DNA of 64,000 nt, from NCBI RefSeq assembly GCF_024227435.1, contig NZ_CP100445.1:62001-126000 (forward strand). The letters are read 5' to 3'. The notes below the pieces were generated by a model. The model did no database searches and was not told the origin of the DNA. It saw only the letters and a list, made by a program, of their open reading frames with translations. Positions within the stretch are counted from its first letter, which is position 1. Each line of letters starts with the position of its first letter. Position numbers and translations under genes: made by a program. The stretch is from Natrinema caseinilyticum. Its GTDB lineage: Archaea; Halobacteriota; Halobacteria; Halobacteriales; Natrialbaceae. This document shows positions 49,209 to 59,642 of the stretch, in pieces.

Positions 49209-49870
49209 GGTATCATTGCCAGTTTCGGGTTCCCCCGTATACGGTCGTCCGTGATCGCACGGAACGCGGAAGCGGACGTCGTTCGACCAACCGAGGCGTC
49301 TCGTGGCCGAACCGTCGGAATCCGTCGCCTCGCGTCACCCGTTGTGGACGCGGCGTGGCCGTCAGACTCCTCGAGCGGGCACCCGGGGAGCGTGACCCTT
49401 CGCGGGCGGCGTCTATCTGCCGTGTCATGTGTCATCTATCACCACTGTCCGTTGCGCGACAACCGTTCGGCGTCTCGGGCAACGGTGCGCCGGGGACGGG
49501 CGCGGAGTGGATCGGTCCGGCAAACGGATACCGATAGTATTTAATGAGTGAGTAATCCAGCTACTTAACCTTAGCCCCAAAAGATATTTATCAGAATTTT
49601 ATTGCAGCAATATATTGGCAGAACTATGTTATGATTATCGGTATCACACCACACAATCGTGCCGGGAGGACATAAGTCGACGGCCTGCAATTCCTACGTT
49701 GGCTCGCGCGCGCGGCCCGACTGCTCGCGCGACGGTAACGCAGTGTCCCGATTTTCGTCGATCGGTTCGTCAGGTCCGCGGGCGGTTCGTCGGTCGGAGC
49801 GTGCGACCGCCGCTTTCGGTCGTCCGCGTCCGACGACGAGGCTTTAGCCACCCCGGCCCAATCGACAGCT
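49209..49870. other. 660-bp gene-free region upstream of the prkA operon
   Basis: No gene is supported. The block 49538-49650 is markedly AT-rich for this genome, with several TATA-like sequences. A GCTTTAGC-like box near 49841, about 28 nt before the ATG at 49871, suits the plus-strand gene. The length and AT block leave room for an untranslated RNA or a regulatory region, but nothing specific is recognised. Confidence 0.4.
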
Positions 49871-50305
49871 ATGTCCGATTCGGACCCCGGGGGACACCTG
49901 GATCGCTCGAGCCTGCCCGACGGCTGGGACGTCTGGAGTCAGGGCGAAGACGGCCGTCTCGTACTCGCCTACCGGCCCGACGTGTTCAACGCGGACGCGT
50001 TTCCCGCCGCCTGTTTGCCGACGCTGTATCTCACCCACGGCAAACGGACTCGACGACCCGGGATCAATCCGGTCGACACCGCCGATTCTTCGGACTGGTT
50101 CGTCACGCTCTATCTCGAGCCCGACGTCTCCCTGAACGAGACGCGGCGCTTCCCGACTCGAGCGGCAGCGCTCGAGGCTGTCGTCGAACTCGCCGAGGAG
50201 TTCGACGCGGGCGAAATCGATTATCGAGCGCTGTACCAGGTTCCACGGGAAGCATATTTCGAGCGACTCGACGAACTCACTGGTGACGAGCGCAGCGAGT
50301 GCTGA
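49871..50305 (+). CDS. DUF5820-like conserved haloarchaeal protein
   Basis: A 144-residue soluble protein: LPDGWDVWSQGEDGRLVLAY, FPAACLPTLYLTHGKRTRRP, then a C-terminal helical stretch ALEAVVELAEEFDAGEIDYR and YQVPREAYFERLDELTGDE. I associate this with the haloarchaeal DUF5820 family; function unknown. It is upstream of the UPF0179 gene by 86 bp, each with its own TATA-like box. Confidence 0.7.
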   Translation: MSDSDPGGHLDRSSLPDGWDVWSQGEDGRLVLAYRPDVFNADAFPAACLPTLYLTHGKRTRRPGINPVDTADSSDWFVTLYLEPDVSLNETRRFPTRAAALEAVVELAEEFDAGEIDYRALYQVPREAYFERLDELTGDERSEC

Positions 50306-50391
50306 TCCGATTCGACTGCCCCGGCGTCGCCGGTTCCACTCGAACCGCTCCAGACGTGACGCTTAACAGCCGGTGGCGACTACCCGTTCCT

Positions 50392-50838
50392 ATGTCGACC
50401 GTTACGCTCATCGGCTCTCGGCTGGCCGAGCCGGGAACCGAGTTCGTCTACGAGGGCGAAGCCGACGCCTGTACGGGCTGTCCCTACCGCAGCCAGTGTC
50501 TCAACCTGTCGGTCGGAACGAAGTATCGTATCACGTCCGTCCGCGAAAACGCCCAGACGCTCGAGTGTGCCATGCACGATGGCGGCGTGCGCGCCGTCGA
50601 GGTCGAACCGGCGACCGTCCGGGCGAACATCGCGTCGAAGGGCGCTTTCGCCGGCAGCAAGACGAGCCTCCCCGGCCCCTGTCCGTACGTCGAGTGTCCG
50701 AGCCACGAGTACTGCGAGCCGGACGGCGTCGCGTTCGGCGAAGAGTACCGGATTACGGACATTCTCGGCGACCCGCCACACGAGGTCTGTCACCTCGACC
50801 GGTCGCTCGAACTGGTGGAACTCGACTCCGCCGACTGA
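50392..50838 (+). CDS. UPF0179 family Cys-rich protein
   Basis: A 148-residue protein with two cysteine groups, CTGCPYRSQCLNL (about residues 25-37) and CPYVECPSHEYCEPDG (about 101-116), plus HEVCHL near the end. This spacing is characteristic of archaeal UPF0179 proteins and suggests Fe-S or zinc binding. The ATG at 50392 begins MSTVTLIGSRLAEPGTEF, the family start; a CTTAAC box lies about 28 nt upstream. Function unknown. Confidence 0.85.
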   Translation: MSTVTLIGSRLAEPGTEFVYEGEADACTGCPYRSQCLNLSVGTKYRITSVRENAQTLECAMHDGGVRAVEVEPATVRANIASKGAFAGSKTSLPGPCPYVECPSHEYCEPDGVAFGEEYRITDILGDPPHEVCHLDRSLELVELDSAD

Positions 50839-51057
50839 GCACTCACCACTCACGACCCGCCGCGGTGCTCTCGGGTCGAACGGGAACCCGAATGGTTTCT
50901 GATCACACAGGACAGGCCGTCGCTCGGCCACGACACTGAAATAGGGCTTTCACGAATTATGGGCTGATTGGCCGTCGATGGTGACAACAGCTCCGGGCGA
51001 TGTTCGTCTCGAACACGATGGTGGCACGGGTCCGTCGATCGACGGGGGTGAAAATCG

Positions 51058-52916
51058 GTGACGACACGTTCGGCACCCATCGTCGACCGCGTTACCGACG
51101 CTTTCTTCGCACTCGATACGGGCTTTCGGTTCACCTATCTCAACGAGCGAGCCGAAACGCTGCTCAAACGCGACCGCGGTGAACTGATCGGGCGCGTTAT
51201 GTGGGACGAATTCCCCCAGACGGTCGAAACGCAGTTCCCGGAGGGGTTCCACCGCGCGATGGACGAACAGGTACCCGTCTCGTTCGAGATTTACCACACC
51301 CACCTGGAGACCTGGTTCGAAGCGACGGCCTCCCCTTCCACGACCGGTCTCTCGGTGTACATGCGGGACGTCTCCGAGCGACGAGCGCAGGAGACGACGC
51401 TCGCCCAGCACGCCGCAGTCGTGGAGGCGATCCGCGACGCCGTCATCACGCTGGATCGCAACCGCGAGATCGTCACCACCAACGGCGCAACCGAATCGAT
51501 CCTCGGTGCGAGCCGGTCTGATCTGGTCGGTAAACACGTCGAGGCGCTTACCGAACACGCGGGACTCGCCGACGAACACGCCGTCGAGATCGGCCGAGCG
51601 ATCACCGACGTCGACGTCGGCAACGCCGATCGTCGCCAGGTCGAGTTGCCCTACAGCGGCTCGGACGGCGCGGACCGGATGGGCGAGTTCCGGTTCGTCC
51701 CCGTCGAGGACAACACCGCAACGGTCGCCGTCGTCGTTCGTGACGTCACCGACCAGCACGAGTACGATCGCGTCGTGACGTCGCTCCACGAAGTGACGCG
51801 ATGGCTCCTCGAGTCCGACGACCCCGAGGAGATCTGTGCCATCGCCGTCCACGCGGGCAGCGACCTGCTCGATTTGCCGATCAGCGGTGTCTGGCTGCTC
51901 GAGGAGGAACACGGCTATCTCGAGCCAGTCGCCGGAACCGCCGGTGCACACGTCAGTTCGGCGGACTCCCGCGGTTCAACTCACGCGAGGGGCTCGTCTG
52001 GGATGTCTTCGAAGCCGGCGACGTCGAACTGTTCGACGATCTCAGAACCGTCGATGGACCCTACAATCCGGAGACGGTGGTTCGATCGGAGATAATCGCG
52101 CCGATCGGTACCCACGGCGTTCTCATAACCGGAGCGCTCGATCCGTACCGGTTCGACGAGACGGACGTCGATCTCGTCTCGACGCTCGTCGAGAACACGC
52201 GCGCCGCCCTCGATCGAGCCGATCACGAGCGGGTCCTTCGGGACCGAACGGCGGAACTCGAGCGCCAGACCGAACGGCTCGAGGCAGTCGCCGAGGTTCT
52301 CTCGTCAGACCTGCAACACCAACTCGCGGCCGTCGCCGACGCACTCGAGAACGAACGAGTCGGCAAGTGGGAGTTCCCGCTCGCCGAAGACACCGTCGAG
52401 ACGACGCTCGACCGAGCCGAACAGTTCGTCGACGACATCCGGGAGTTCGCCCGCAACGCGACGGCGGTCCGGACTCGCAGCCGGCTCCGTCTCGAGTCGG
52501 TCATCGAAGACGCCGTCGCCGAATCGCGACTGTCCCCGGCATCGCTCGTCGTCGACGCCTCGGCGTGGCTTCGAGCCGACCGAGATCGGTTCGTCCACCT
52601 CCTCGAGACGGCGTTCGATAGCGCCGCCGCGAGAGCGACCGACGACGTCACCATCCAGATCGGACTCGTCGGGTTCGAAAACGGCGGCAGTCGGGGGATC
52701 TTCGTCCTCGACGACGCCGCCGAAATCCCCCCGAACGCACACGACCGCGTCCTCGATCCGACCGCCGACGACGAGACCGCGATCGACGGACTCGGGCTCG
52801 CGCTCGTCCGGACTATCGCCGAGGCCCACGACTGGGAGTGTACGGTCACCAACGGCGCCAACGGCGGGACGCGGATCGAGATTCGCGATATGACGACGCT
52901 CGAGCGGCGGCGGTAG
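51058..52916 (+). pseudogene. PAS-PAS-GAF sensor kinase, 1-nt frameshift near 51954
   Basis: One sensor kinase spread over two frames. Frame one (GTG start 51058) encodes two PAS domains (LDTGFRFTYLNERAETLLKR; AIRDAVITLDRNREIVTTNG) and the start of a GAF domain, ending GYLEPVAGTAGAHV. Frame two picks up exactly there with QFGGLPRFNSREGLVWDVFE, finishing GAF. It then has a coiled helix with SSDLQHQL in the His-box position and an ATPase-like C terminus (LVLDDAAEIPP-like N/D box and GLGLALVRTIAEAHDW). Loss of one C (GTCCAG to GTCAG at 51952-51956) explains the break. Without it translation ends at 52095, removing the kinase domain. It lies next to a REC-HalX regulator that could be its partner. 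Confidence 0.82.
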
Positions 52917-52990
52917 GAAGGGTAGGAAGCCAGGTCGACGGTGCGGAAACCGAGCGACGAAACGGTCCGGATTCGGTCTCGCTACTTCGA

Positions 52991-53581
52991 TTACTTCGGA
53001 ATGACCGATTCGCGCGCGATATCCTGACAGAGCTGTCGGTACCCGTCCTGTTCTAACAGCTCCTGTACCGTATCGTTGACACGGACGCGAAGAACCGCAA
53101 TTCGATCGTTGAGTTCGGCGTACTCCTGGCTGGACTGGCGTTCGGCCTCCGTCTTCTGGTCGTCGAGTAGCGCCTTCTTGGAGGCGAGTGCGAAGAATTC
53201 CTGAAGCTGTTCGTCGTAGGTGGATCGAAGGACCAGTTGGTCGATGATCGCGATCAGTTCCTTCTTCGAGACCGGTTTGACGAGGTAGTCGTCGAATCCC
53301 ATCTCGATGATGTCGAAGTCCGGTTCGACCGCTGTCACCATCGCGACCCGGCAGTCGAGCGATCGGTTCCGGATCGTATCGAGGACCGTGTCCCCGGAGA
53401 GACCGGGCATCCGCCGGTCGAGCAACACGACATCGATGTCCTCGTCGATGGCGTCGAGCGCTTCGTTGCCGTCGTACGCCGTCTCGACGTCGCACTCGCC
53501 GCCGAGCCAGGCCGCGTACAGGTTCGCAAGGTCCGGCTCGTCTTCGACGATCAGAACGGACGGGGTCTCGGTTGTCATCAA
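52991..53581 (-). CDS. Response regulator with REC and HalX domains
   Basis: A 196-residue protein. REC domain: IVEDEPDLA acidic pair, Asp55 in VVLLDRRMPGLSG, Thr in MVTAVEP, Lys in YLVKPVSK. The C-terminal helical region (LASKKALLDDQKTEAERQSS followed by YAELNDRIAVLRVRV) is the HalX domain common in haloarchaeal regulators. It converges tail to tail with the frameshifted kinase. Confidence 0.9.
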   Translation of the reverse strand: MMTTETPSVLIVEDEPDLANLYAAWLGGECDVETAYDGNEALDAIDEDIDVVLLDRRMPGLSGDTVLDTIRNRSLDCRVAMVTAVEPDFDIIEMGFDDYLVKPVSKKELIAIIDQLVLRSTYDEQLQEFFALASKKALLDDQKTEAERQSSQEYAELNDRIAVLRVRVNDTVQELLEQDGYRQLCQDIARESVIPK

Positions 53582-53758
53582 ACTTCCTCCTGGTGTACCT
53601 GCTCGTAAGACGAATAGTTCCCGATGTATATCAATATACCGGACACTCCATCGAGTAAACGTATCGACGGGAGCCGTTCGACGCCGCGTCGGACGCGGTC
53701 GGAGTCGGCCGCGCTTCCGGTCCCCCGACGTGGGTTCACTCGCCTCCGTCGGCGAGCG

Positions 53759-55939
53759 TCACTCGAGTCCGCGTTCGATCGTCGCGCGTCGCTCGCTGAT
53801 CTCGGACGCGTCCGTCGCGAGCGTCCGGTCCCCGACGTCGACCGTGAGCGTGCCGTCGTCGGTTCCCGCGCCGAGTTCGACGACCGGAGCGACGCCGTCG
53901 AACGTCTCCCGCACGGCTGCCACCGATTCGGTCTGGACCAGCGCGCGACCCGGCTGTTCGTGAAACAGCGCGCCGACCGGATCGTCGCCGGGGATCGACA
54001 CCTCGAGACCGGCCTCCGCGGTCACCATCTCGGCGAGCGAGACGGCCAGTCCGCCGTGGCTGACGTCGTGGACGGCCAGCGTCGCGTCGTCGTTCGCGAC
54101 CGTCGCGAGCGACTCGATCAGGCTTTCGGGATCCGACGGAAGGTCGGGGAACCGATCGCTTCCCTCGAACCGCGCCAGGTACTCGGACCCGCCGAGTCTC
54201 GACTCGCCGGTTTCGAGGCCGATATCACCGACGAGCACCAGATCGCCCGCCGGTTCGACAGACAGCGGCGGTGCGTCGTACCCGACCTTGGAGCCGACCA
54301 TCGCGAGGGTCGGCGTCGGCGGAATCGGCCCCGCGACCGAGTCGTTGTACAGCGAGACGTTCCCGCCGACGACGGGTGTCGATAGCGTCTCGCACATCTC
54401 GGCTAGCCCGTCGACGATTCCCGTAAAGCCGGCGTAGACCTCGGGTTTTTCGGGGTTTCCGCCGTTGAGGCAGTCGACCGCCGCGAGCGGCATCGCACCC
54501 TTGGCAGCGATGTTCGTCGCGTTCTCGAGTGCGATCGCCCGGGCCCCCTCGCGCGGGGCCGTCTCGGTCCAGTTCGGCGCGGCACCTGAGGAAATCGCGA
54601 GCCCCGTTCCCGTCTCGCGGCCGTCGCCGCCGCGGTTTGCGCTCGCCTCCCGGATCGCAACGATAGCCGCGTCGTCGCCCGGTCCCACGCTCGTTCGCAC
54701 GCCGACCTCGTGATCGTACTGCCGATAGACCCACCGCTTCGAGGCGGTATTCGGACTCGAGACCACGGCACGGAAGGCGTCCTCGAGATCGACGGCGGGG
54801 AGGTCGGTCGCGGGCGGTTCGGTGTCGACTGTCGGGAGATCGTTCATCGGCGCGCCCTCTCCCAGGAAGTACGCGTCCACGTCGACCACGGTCTCCCCCT
54901 CGAACCGGCACACGTAGTTGCCGTCGGTGACCTCACCGATGACCGAGCAACCCAGATCGAACCGCTGTGCGATTTCGCGTACGCGATCGACGTTTTCGGG
55001 CTCGACCTCGTAGCACATCCGCTCCTGGGACTCGGCCAGCAGAATCTCGAGCGCCGACATGTTCGGCTCGCGCTGGTGGACGCGCTCGAGGTCGATCTCT
55101 GCACCGAGATCGCCCTTGGCGACCATCTCGCTCGAGGCACCGCCGAGGCCCGCAGCACCGAGGTCGCGAGCGGATTCGACCAACCCCTCGTCGACGAGCG
55201 CTTCGTTGGCCTCGATCAGCAGCTTTTCGGCGTACGGATCGCCGACCTGCACGGCGGGTCTGTCCTCGGTTTCGGCGTCCTCCGCGAGGTCCTCGCTGGC
55301 GAAGCTGGCGCCACCGAGTCCGTCCCGACCGGTGGCGTTTCCGACGAGGACGAGCGCGTTGCCGGGTTCCTGGGCCACGGCGGTCACGAGCCGTTCGTCG
55401 TCGGTCAACCCGACGCAGGCGACGTTGACCAGCGGGTTCCCCTCGTAATCGGGGTGAAAGTCGACGCTCCCCGCGACCGTGGGGACGCCGATACAGTTCC
55501 CGTAGTGGCTGATCCCCTCGACGACGCCCTCGAAGAGGTACTTCGAGTGTTCGCGGTCGAACTCGCCGAAGTAAAGCGAGTCCGCGAGCGCGATCGGGTA
55601 GGCTCCCATCGAGAGCGTGTCCCGAACGATGCCGCCGACGCCGGTCGCAGCGCCGTCGAACGGGTCCACGTAGGAGGGGTGATTGTGGCTCTCGATTCCC
55701 AACGTGACGTACGTTCGTTTCCCGTCGCCGGTTCCGGGCAACGCGACGACCGCCGCATCGTCGCCGGGCCCGACGACCACCTGTTCGCCCTCGCTGTCGA
55801 ACGCCGACAGCAGCGGTCGCGAGGAGCGGTACGCACAGTGTTCGCTCCAGAGATTCTCGAACAGCGCCGCCTCCGCAGGCGTCGGCTCTCGCCCCAGCTC
55901 GGAAACGACGAGTTCGCGGTCCGAATCGGCAAGACTCAT
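53759..55939 (-). CDS. purL: Phosphoribosylformylglycinamidine synthase subunit PurL
   Basis: A 726-residue enzyme of de novo purine synthesis that converts FGAR to FGAM with ATP and ammonia supplied by PurQ. Signatures: [15 protein letters not shown] with the catalytic His, [35 protein letters not shown] loop, [12 protein letters not shown] and [19 protein letters not shown]. The C-terminal half repeats the AIR-synthetase fold ([26 protein letters not shown]). Length is normal for small-type PurL. Monocistronic here; purQ and purS are not in the window. Confidence 0.95.
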   Translation of the reverse strand: MSLADSDRELVVSELGREPTPAEAALFENLWSEHCAYRSSRPLLSAFDSEGEQVVVGPGDDAAVVALPGTGDGKRTYVTLGIESHNHPSYVDPFDGAATGVGGIVRDTLSMGAYPIALADSLYFGEFDREHSKYLFEGVVEGISHYGNCIGVPTVAGSVDFHPDYEGNPLVNVACVGLTDDERLVTAVAQEPGNALVLVGNATGRDGLGGASFASEDLAEDAETEDRPAVQVGDPYAEKLLIEANEALVDEGLVESARDLGAAGLGGASSEMVAKGDLGAEIDLERVHQREPNMSALEILLAESQERMCYEVEPENVDRVREIAQRFDLGCSVIGEVTDGNYVCRFEGETVVDVDAYFLGEGAPMNDLPTVDTEPPATDLPAVDLEDAFRAVVSSPNTASKRWVYRQYDHEVGVRTSVGPGDDAAIVAIREASANRGGDGRETGTGLAISSGAAPNWTETAPREGARAIALENATNIAAKGAMPLAAVDCLNGGNPEKPEVYAGFTGIVDGLAEMCETLSTPVVGGNVSLYNDSVAGPIPPTPTLAMVGSKVGYDAPPLSVEPAGDLVLVGDIGLETGESRLGGSEYLARFEGSDRFPDLPSDPESLIESLATVANDDATLAVHDVSHGGLAVSLAEMVTAEAGLEVSIPGDDPVGALFHEQPGRALVQTESVAAVRETFDGVAPVVELGAGTDDGTLTVDVGDRTLATDASEISERRATIERGLE

Positions 55940-56100
55940 TCATCTAGGTGGTGAAAGTCGGCCGGTATAGGGGTTTCTATATGCACGTTCGTGAACATCG
56001 TATTCGGTCCCTCGAGCGGCTGGCTCGCAGTCGAGCGATCGACGGCAAAAAACGACACGAGAGTCGACGGCACCCGATGGCTTCGAGCGTCGGGACGTCC

Positions 56101-56649
56101 TTACGCGAACTCGAGATCGAACTCGAGGGACACCTGATTCGTCACGTTGTCGTACAGGGGCGACGTCTCGAGTACTTCCTCGTGCAACGCCTCGAGTTCC
56201 TCGGCCGACGCGTCGGCGTCGATGTGGGTCGTGGCACGAATCTCCTCGTATCCTGCCCGCACCTCGTCGCTCAACCCGAGGAAGCCCCGCAGATCGATGT
56301 CGCCCTCGAATTCGAAGCGCATGTCGTCGATCTGGATCCCCTTCGCAGCGGCATGACCCGCGTAAGTCACGCTGAGACACGAGCCGATGGCAGCGAGGAG
56401 GTGTTCGACCGCGTTCGGGCCGGTCCGCTCGCCGAGTAGTGCCGCCGGTTCGTCGCCAATCACGGAGAACTCGGGTGACTCGATCGTGGTCTCGTTTTGC
56501 TCGAAGTCGCTAATTCGTGTCTCGCTGGCGAAGCCACCCGTCCACTCGGTCTCGGCACGAAACGTGAACGACGCTCGTTCTGGCTCTGCAGAGACCGCTT
56601 CGATGAGCGATCCAAGTTCGTCGACGTCGAGTCCGTTTACACTAGTCAT
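56101..56649 (-). CDS. OsmC family protein lacking the second active-site Cys
   Basis: A 182-residue OsmC/Ohr superfamily protein: GPNAVEHLLAAIGSCLSVTY carries Cys91, the family's first active-site cysteine. The late helix region that normally contains the second cysteine before Pro reads ETSPLYDNVTN, with Ser163 there. Members reduce organic peroxides using the two thiols, so a single-Cys form may have different chemistry. Divergent from the paralogue at 56992 with 342 bp between. Confidence 0.85.
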   Translation of the reverse strand: MTSVNGLDVDELGSLIEAVSAEPERASFTFRAETEWTGGFASETRISDFEQNETTIESPEFSVIGDEPAALLGERTGPNAVEHLLAAIGSCLSVTYAGHAAAKGIQIDDMRFEFEGDIDLRGFLGLSDEVRAGYEEIRATTHIDADASAEELEALHEEVLETSPLYDNVTNQVSLEFDLEFA

Positions 56650-56991
56650 GGGTTAATTATGCAATACTCTATTTTCTGCAAGCGCGGATAACCCTTTCGA
56701 AGTAGTCACAATCTCCGGTATCAGATTAGCAAGAACTAGCAATATTCGTACTACATTAACACCGATATTTCGGTTTCCCGAACGTGGCTCCGGTCGACAC
56801 TAGTCATCCAACCCATCCATTTGGGAAGTATTGGCCTTTGTGCGTCGGTTCTCGAGCTGGGCAGGTTCGACAGCACGTCACAGAACTCGCCGAACGCCGG
56901 GTACCGGTATCACATCCCATTCGGAAATAATGTTTCTTTCCGCCGGGTATACAACCGGACCAGTGCCTACTCGATATTGGATAATACCTAC
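56650..56991. other. Divergent promoter region of the two osmC-like genes
   Basis: About 340 bp, AT-rich at both ends. AATA-rich sequence near 56667-56676 lies about 23 nt before the minus-strand gene. GATATTGGATAATA near 56973-56987 is close to the plus-strand start. No gene is supported; shared regulation of the two genes is plausible. Confidence 0.4.
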
Positions 56992-57531
56992 ATGACTCTG
57001 GAGAACGGAATCGATATGGAGAAGTTCGAACAGCTCACCGCCGCTACCGAGGACGACCCGGCAAACGCCGACTTCCGGTTTTTCGCAGAGACGGAGTGGA
57101 CCGGCGAGACGACGTGTGAGACCACCGTCAGTGACATCGAAAAAAGTGGTACGCTCGTCGAATCGCCCGAGTTCACCATGGAAGGTGCGTTGTTCGGCCA
57201 TCGTGATGCCCCGAACGCACTCGAGCATTTGCTTTCCTCACTCGGGACCTGTCTGACGATCACCTACGCCGCCCACGGCGCGAAGCGAGATATCGAGATT
57301 TCCGAGATTCGCCTCGAGTTCGAAGGACGCGCTGACATGCGCGGACTCCTCGGGCTCGCCGACGACGTCCGTCCCGGCTTCGATCACATCGAGTGCACCG
57401 CACACATCGACTCACCCGCATCGACGGCCGAACTCGAATCGTTACAGGAAGTCGCCCACGCGAATTCGCCGATCCTCGATAACCTCGAGAACGAGGTTAC
57501 GGTCGACGTGCAGCACTCGACAGCGGAGTGA
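56992..57531 (+). CDS. OsmC family protein, paralogue of 56101-56649
   Basis: A 179-residue paralogue sharing the layout WTGETTCETTVSDIE, NALEHLLSSLGTCLTITYAA (Cys87) and DMRGLLGLADDVRPGFDHIE. As in its neighbour, the second cysteine position reads NSPILDNL (Ser159). The start at 56992 (MTLENGIDMEKFEQLT) aligns with the neighbour's N terminus, so the longer upstream frame is not used. The pair looks like a local duplication with inversion. Confidence 0.85.
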   Translation: MTLENGIDMEKFEQLTAATEDDPANADFRFFAETEWTGETTCETTVSDIEKSGTLVESPEFTMEGALFGHRDAPNALEHLLSSLGTCLTITYAAHGAKRDIEISEIRLEFEGRADMRGLLGLADDVRPGFDHIECTAHIDSPASTAELESLQEVAHANSPILDNLENEVTVDVQHSTAE

Positions 57532-57728
57532 CAGGGCGTCGCGTTCGATCCGTGCATACTCACTCTGGCCCCGGCTGATCGACCGTCCGCTTGGCGCTGT
57601 CGACAGTGCTGGACGGTCTCGCTGTCCTCGAGTCCACTCGTTTTCCGTCTCGGCGTGCGGGGGAGAGCCCGATTCGAGTCGCACGGGTAATCGAGTCGTT
57701 TTTGATCGGGCCGTCTAAACGTACGATC

Positions 57729-58412
57729 GTGCTGTCGGTCGAACTTCACACGCACTCGTCGTTGTCCTACGACGGCCGCGACCCGGTCGAGCTCATCTTG
57801 GAGCAAGCCGAGGCCGTCGGCCTCGATGCGATCGCGGTGACGGACCACGACGAAATCGACGCGAGCCTCGAGGCTGTCGAACGCGCCCCCGAATACGGCC
57901 TGATCGGCATTCCGGGGATGGAAATCTCGAGCAAGGCGGGCCACGTGTTGGGACTGGGTCTCGAACGGGCCGTCCAGCCCGGGCTCTCCTTCGAGTCGAC
58001 GCTCGAGGCGATCCGCGATCAGGACGGGCTGGCGGTGATCCCACACCCCTTTCAGGAAGCCCGCCACGGCGTGATGGCTCGGATCTCGCGAGACGAACTC
58101 GCGGAGGGGGACGCGATCGAGGTCTACAACTCGCGGTTGTTTACCGGTCGGGCCAACCGGCAGGCCGAACGCTACGCGAACGCGCGAAACCTGCCGATGA
58201 CCGCCGGTAGCGACGCCCACATCAGTGAAATGGTCGGGCAGGCGATCACGCGCGTCGACGCCAACGATCGGACGGCCGACGCGATTCTCGAGGCAATCGC
58301 GAACGGTCGGACGACCGTCGAAGGGAAACGAACGCCGTGGCGGATCAGCGTCCAGCAGTTCGCCGGCGGCGTCACGAGGCGCCTGGGCCACGTCCTCAAA
58401 CTATTCAGATGA
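57729..58412 (+). CDS. PHP-domain metal-dependent phosphoesterase
   Basis: A 227-residue protein with a GTG start (VLSVELHTHSSLSYDG). Metal ligands of the PHP fold are visible in order: HTHSS, VTDHDEID, a Glu in GMEISS, PHPFQE and GSDAHISEMVG. Related proteins hydrolyse nucleotide or short nucleic-acid phosphates; the substrate is unknown. The gene lies 64 bp before the asparagine-synthase-like gene in the same direction. Confidence 0.85.
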   Translation: MLSVELHTHSSLSYDGRDPVELILEQAEAVGLDAIAVTDHDEIDASLEAVERAPEYGLIGIPGMEISSKAGHVLGLGLERAVQPGLSFESTLEAIRDQDGLAVIPHPFQEARHGVMARISRDELAEGDAIEVYNSRLFTGRANRQAERYANARNLPMTAGSDAHISEMVGQAITRVDANDRTADAILEAIANGRTTVEGKRTPWRISVQQFAGGVTRRLGHVLKLFR

Positions 58413-58476
58413 CTTCCGTTCAGCCACGACGGCAATCCCGTACGCAGCCGCGACGGTCGAGCGGTGGCGAGCCACG

Positions 58477-59625
58477 ATGACCGAGTCGAATCTGTGCGGT
58501 GCGGAGGCGGCGATCGTTCGCGACGCGCTCGAGTGCCGCGACCCGCTGCCGGGTACGGCGGGCTTCGCCGGGCAACTCGACGATAGCCTCGTTCGGGACG
58601 TCCTCGGACGCGTGCCGCTGTTCGTCGACGCCGGTGCGACGACTACCGACGGTACCGCTGGCCACGACCCGGCGTGGGCGTTCGAGCCAGCCGCTCTCGA
58701 CGACCCGCGGCTCGTTCCGGCCGGCGCGGTGGCACCGGTGGACGACCCGCTCGCCGGGCAACGGTCACACTGGACGCTGCCCAGCCCGGACCCGGAACCG
58801 GATCAGGACGCTGCTATCGATACTCTCGCGAACGCGATCCGGACGGCCGGCGACGCCGTCGGTGGTGGTAGACGAGACGTTGCGGTCGCGTTCTCCGGCG
58901 GCGTCGACTCGGCGCTGGTCGCCGAACTCCTCGATGCGCCGCTGTACGTCGTCGGCTTCCCGGACAGTCACGACGTCGAAGCGGCGCGGACGGCTGCCGA
59001 GGCCATGGGCCGGGACCTCACGGTGGTCGAACTCAAGCCGGAGGATCTGGAACGCGCCGCGCCCGAAGTCGCGCGTGCGACCGGCCGGACGAACGCCATG
59101 GACGTCCAGATCGCGCTCCCGCTGTATCTCGTCGGGGAACGCGTCGCTGCGGACGGGTTCGACGCGCTCGCGGTCGGCCAAGGGGCGGACGAGTTGTTCG
59201 GCGGCTACGAGAAGGTCGTTCGGCTCGACCACCGCGTCGACGCCGAGACGGTCCGCGGAGCAGTCCGGGAGCAAATCGAGGGGCTTTCGCGCCAGCTTCC
59301 GCGGGACGTGCTGACGATTCGGTCGACGGGCCTCGAGCCCGTGGCGCCGTTTCTCCACGACGCGGTACTCGAAGCGGCGCTCCGATTGCCGGATCCCCTG
59401 TTGGCGGACGACGACGAGCGAAAACGGGGATTCAGACGGGTCGCGACGCGGTATCTGCCGGCCGAGGTCGCCACTCGCGACAAGAAGGCGGTCCAGTACG
59501 GCAGCCTCGTCGCCCGCGAACTCGATCGGCTCGCCCGCCAGGCGGGTTACAAACGCCGGATCGACGACCACGTCACGAAGTACGTCGAATCGCTACTCGA
59601 GGACGCAGACGCCCGATCCGACTGA
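58477..59625 (+). CDS. Asparagine-synthase-like ATP pyrophosphatase without glutaminase domain
   Basis: A 382-residue protein. The C-terminal synthetase half has the PP-loop VAFSGGVDSALVAELL (about residues 131-146), VGQGADELFGGYEKVVRLDH and a final RDKKAVQYGS segment, as in AsnB. The N-terminal 110 residues are not a glutamine amidotransferase (no Cys at residue 2 and no family motifs). Ammonia would have to come from elsewhere, or the enzyme adenylates another carboxylate. The ATG at 58477 is chosen over Arg-rich upstream sequence. Confidence 0.85.
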   Translation: MTESNLCGAEAAIVRDALECRDPLPGTAGFAGQLDDSLVRDVLGRVPLFVDAGATTTDGTAGHDPAWAFEPAALDDPRLVPAGAVAPVDDPLAGQRSHWTLPSPDPEPDQDAAIDTLANAIRTAGDAVGGGRRDVAVAFSGGVDSALVAELLDAPLYVVGFPDSHDVEAARTAAEAMGRDLTVVELKPEDLERAAPEVARATGRTNAMDVQIALPLYLVGERVAADGFDALAVGQGADELFGGYEKVVRLDHRVDAETVRGAVREQIEGLSRQLPRDVLTIRSTGLEPVAPFLHDAVLEAALRLPDPLLADDDERKRGFRRVATRYLPAEVATRDKKAVQYGSLVARELDRLARQAGYKRRIDDHVTKYVESLLEDADARSD

Positions 59626-59642
59626 GCGCGACGGGGGTCCGC

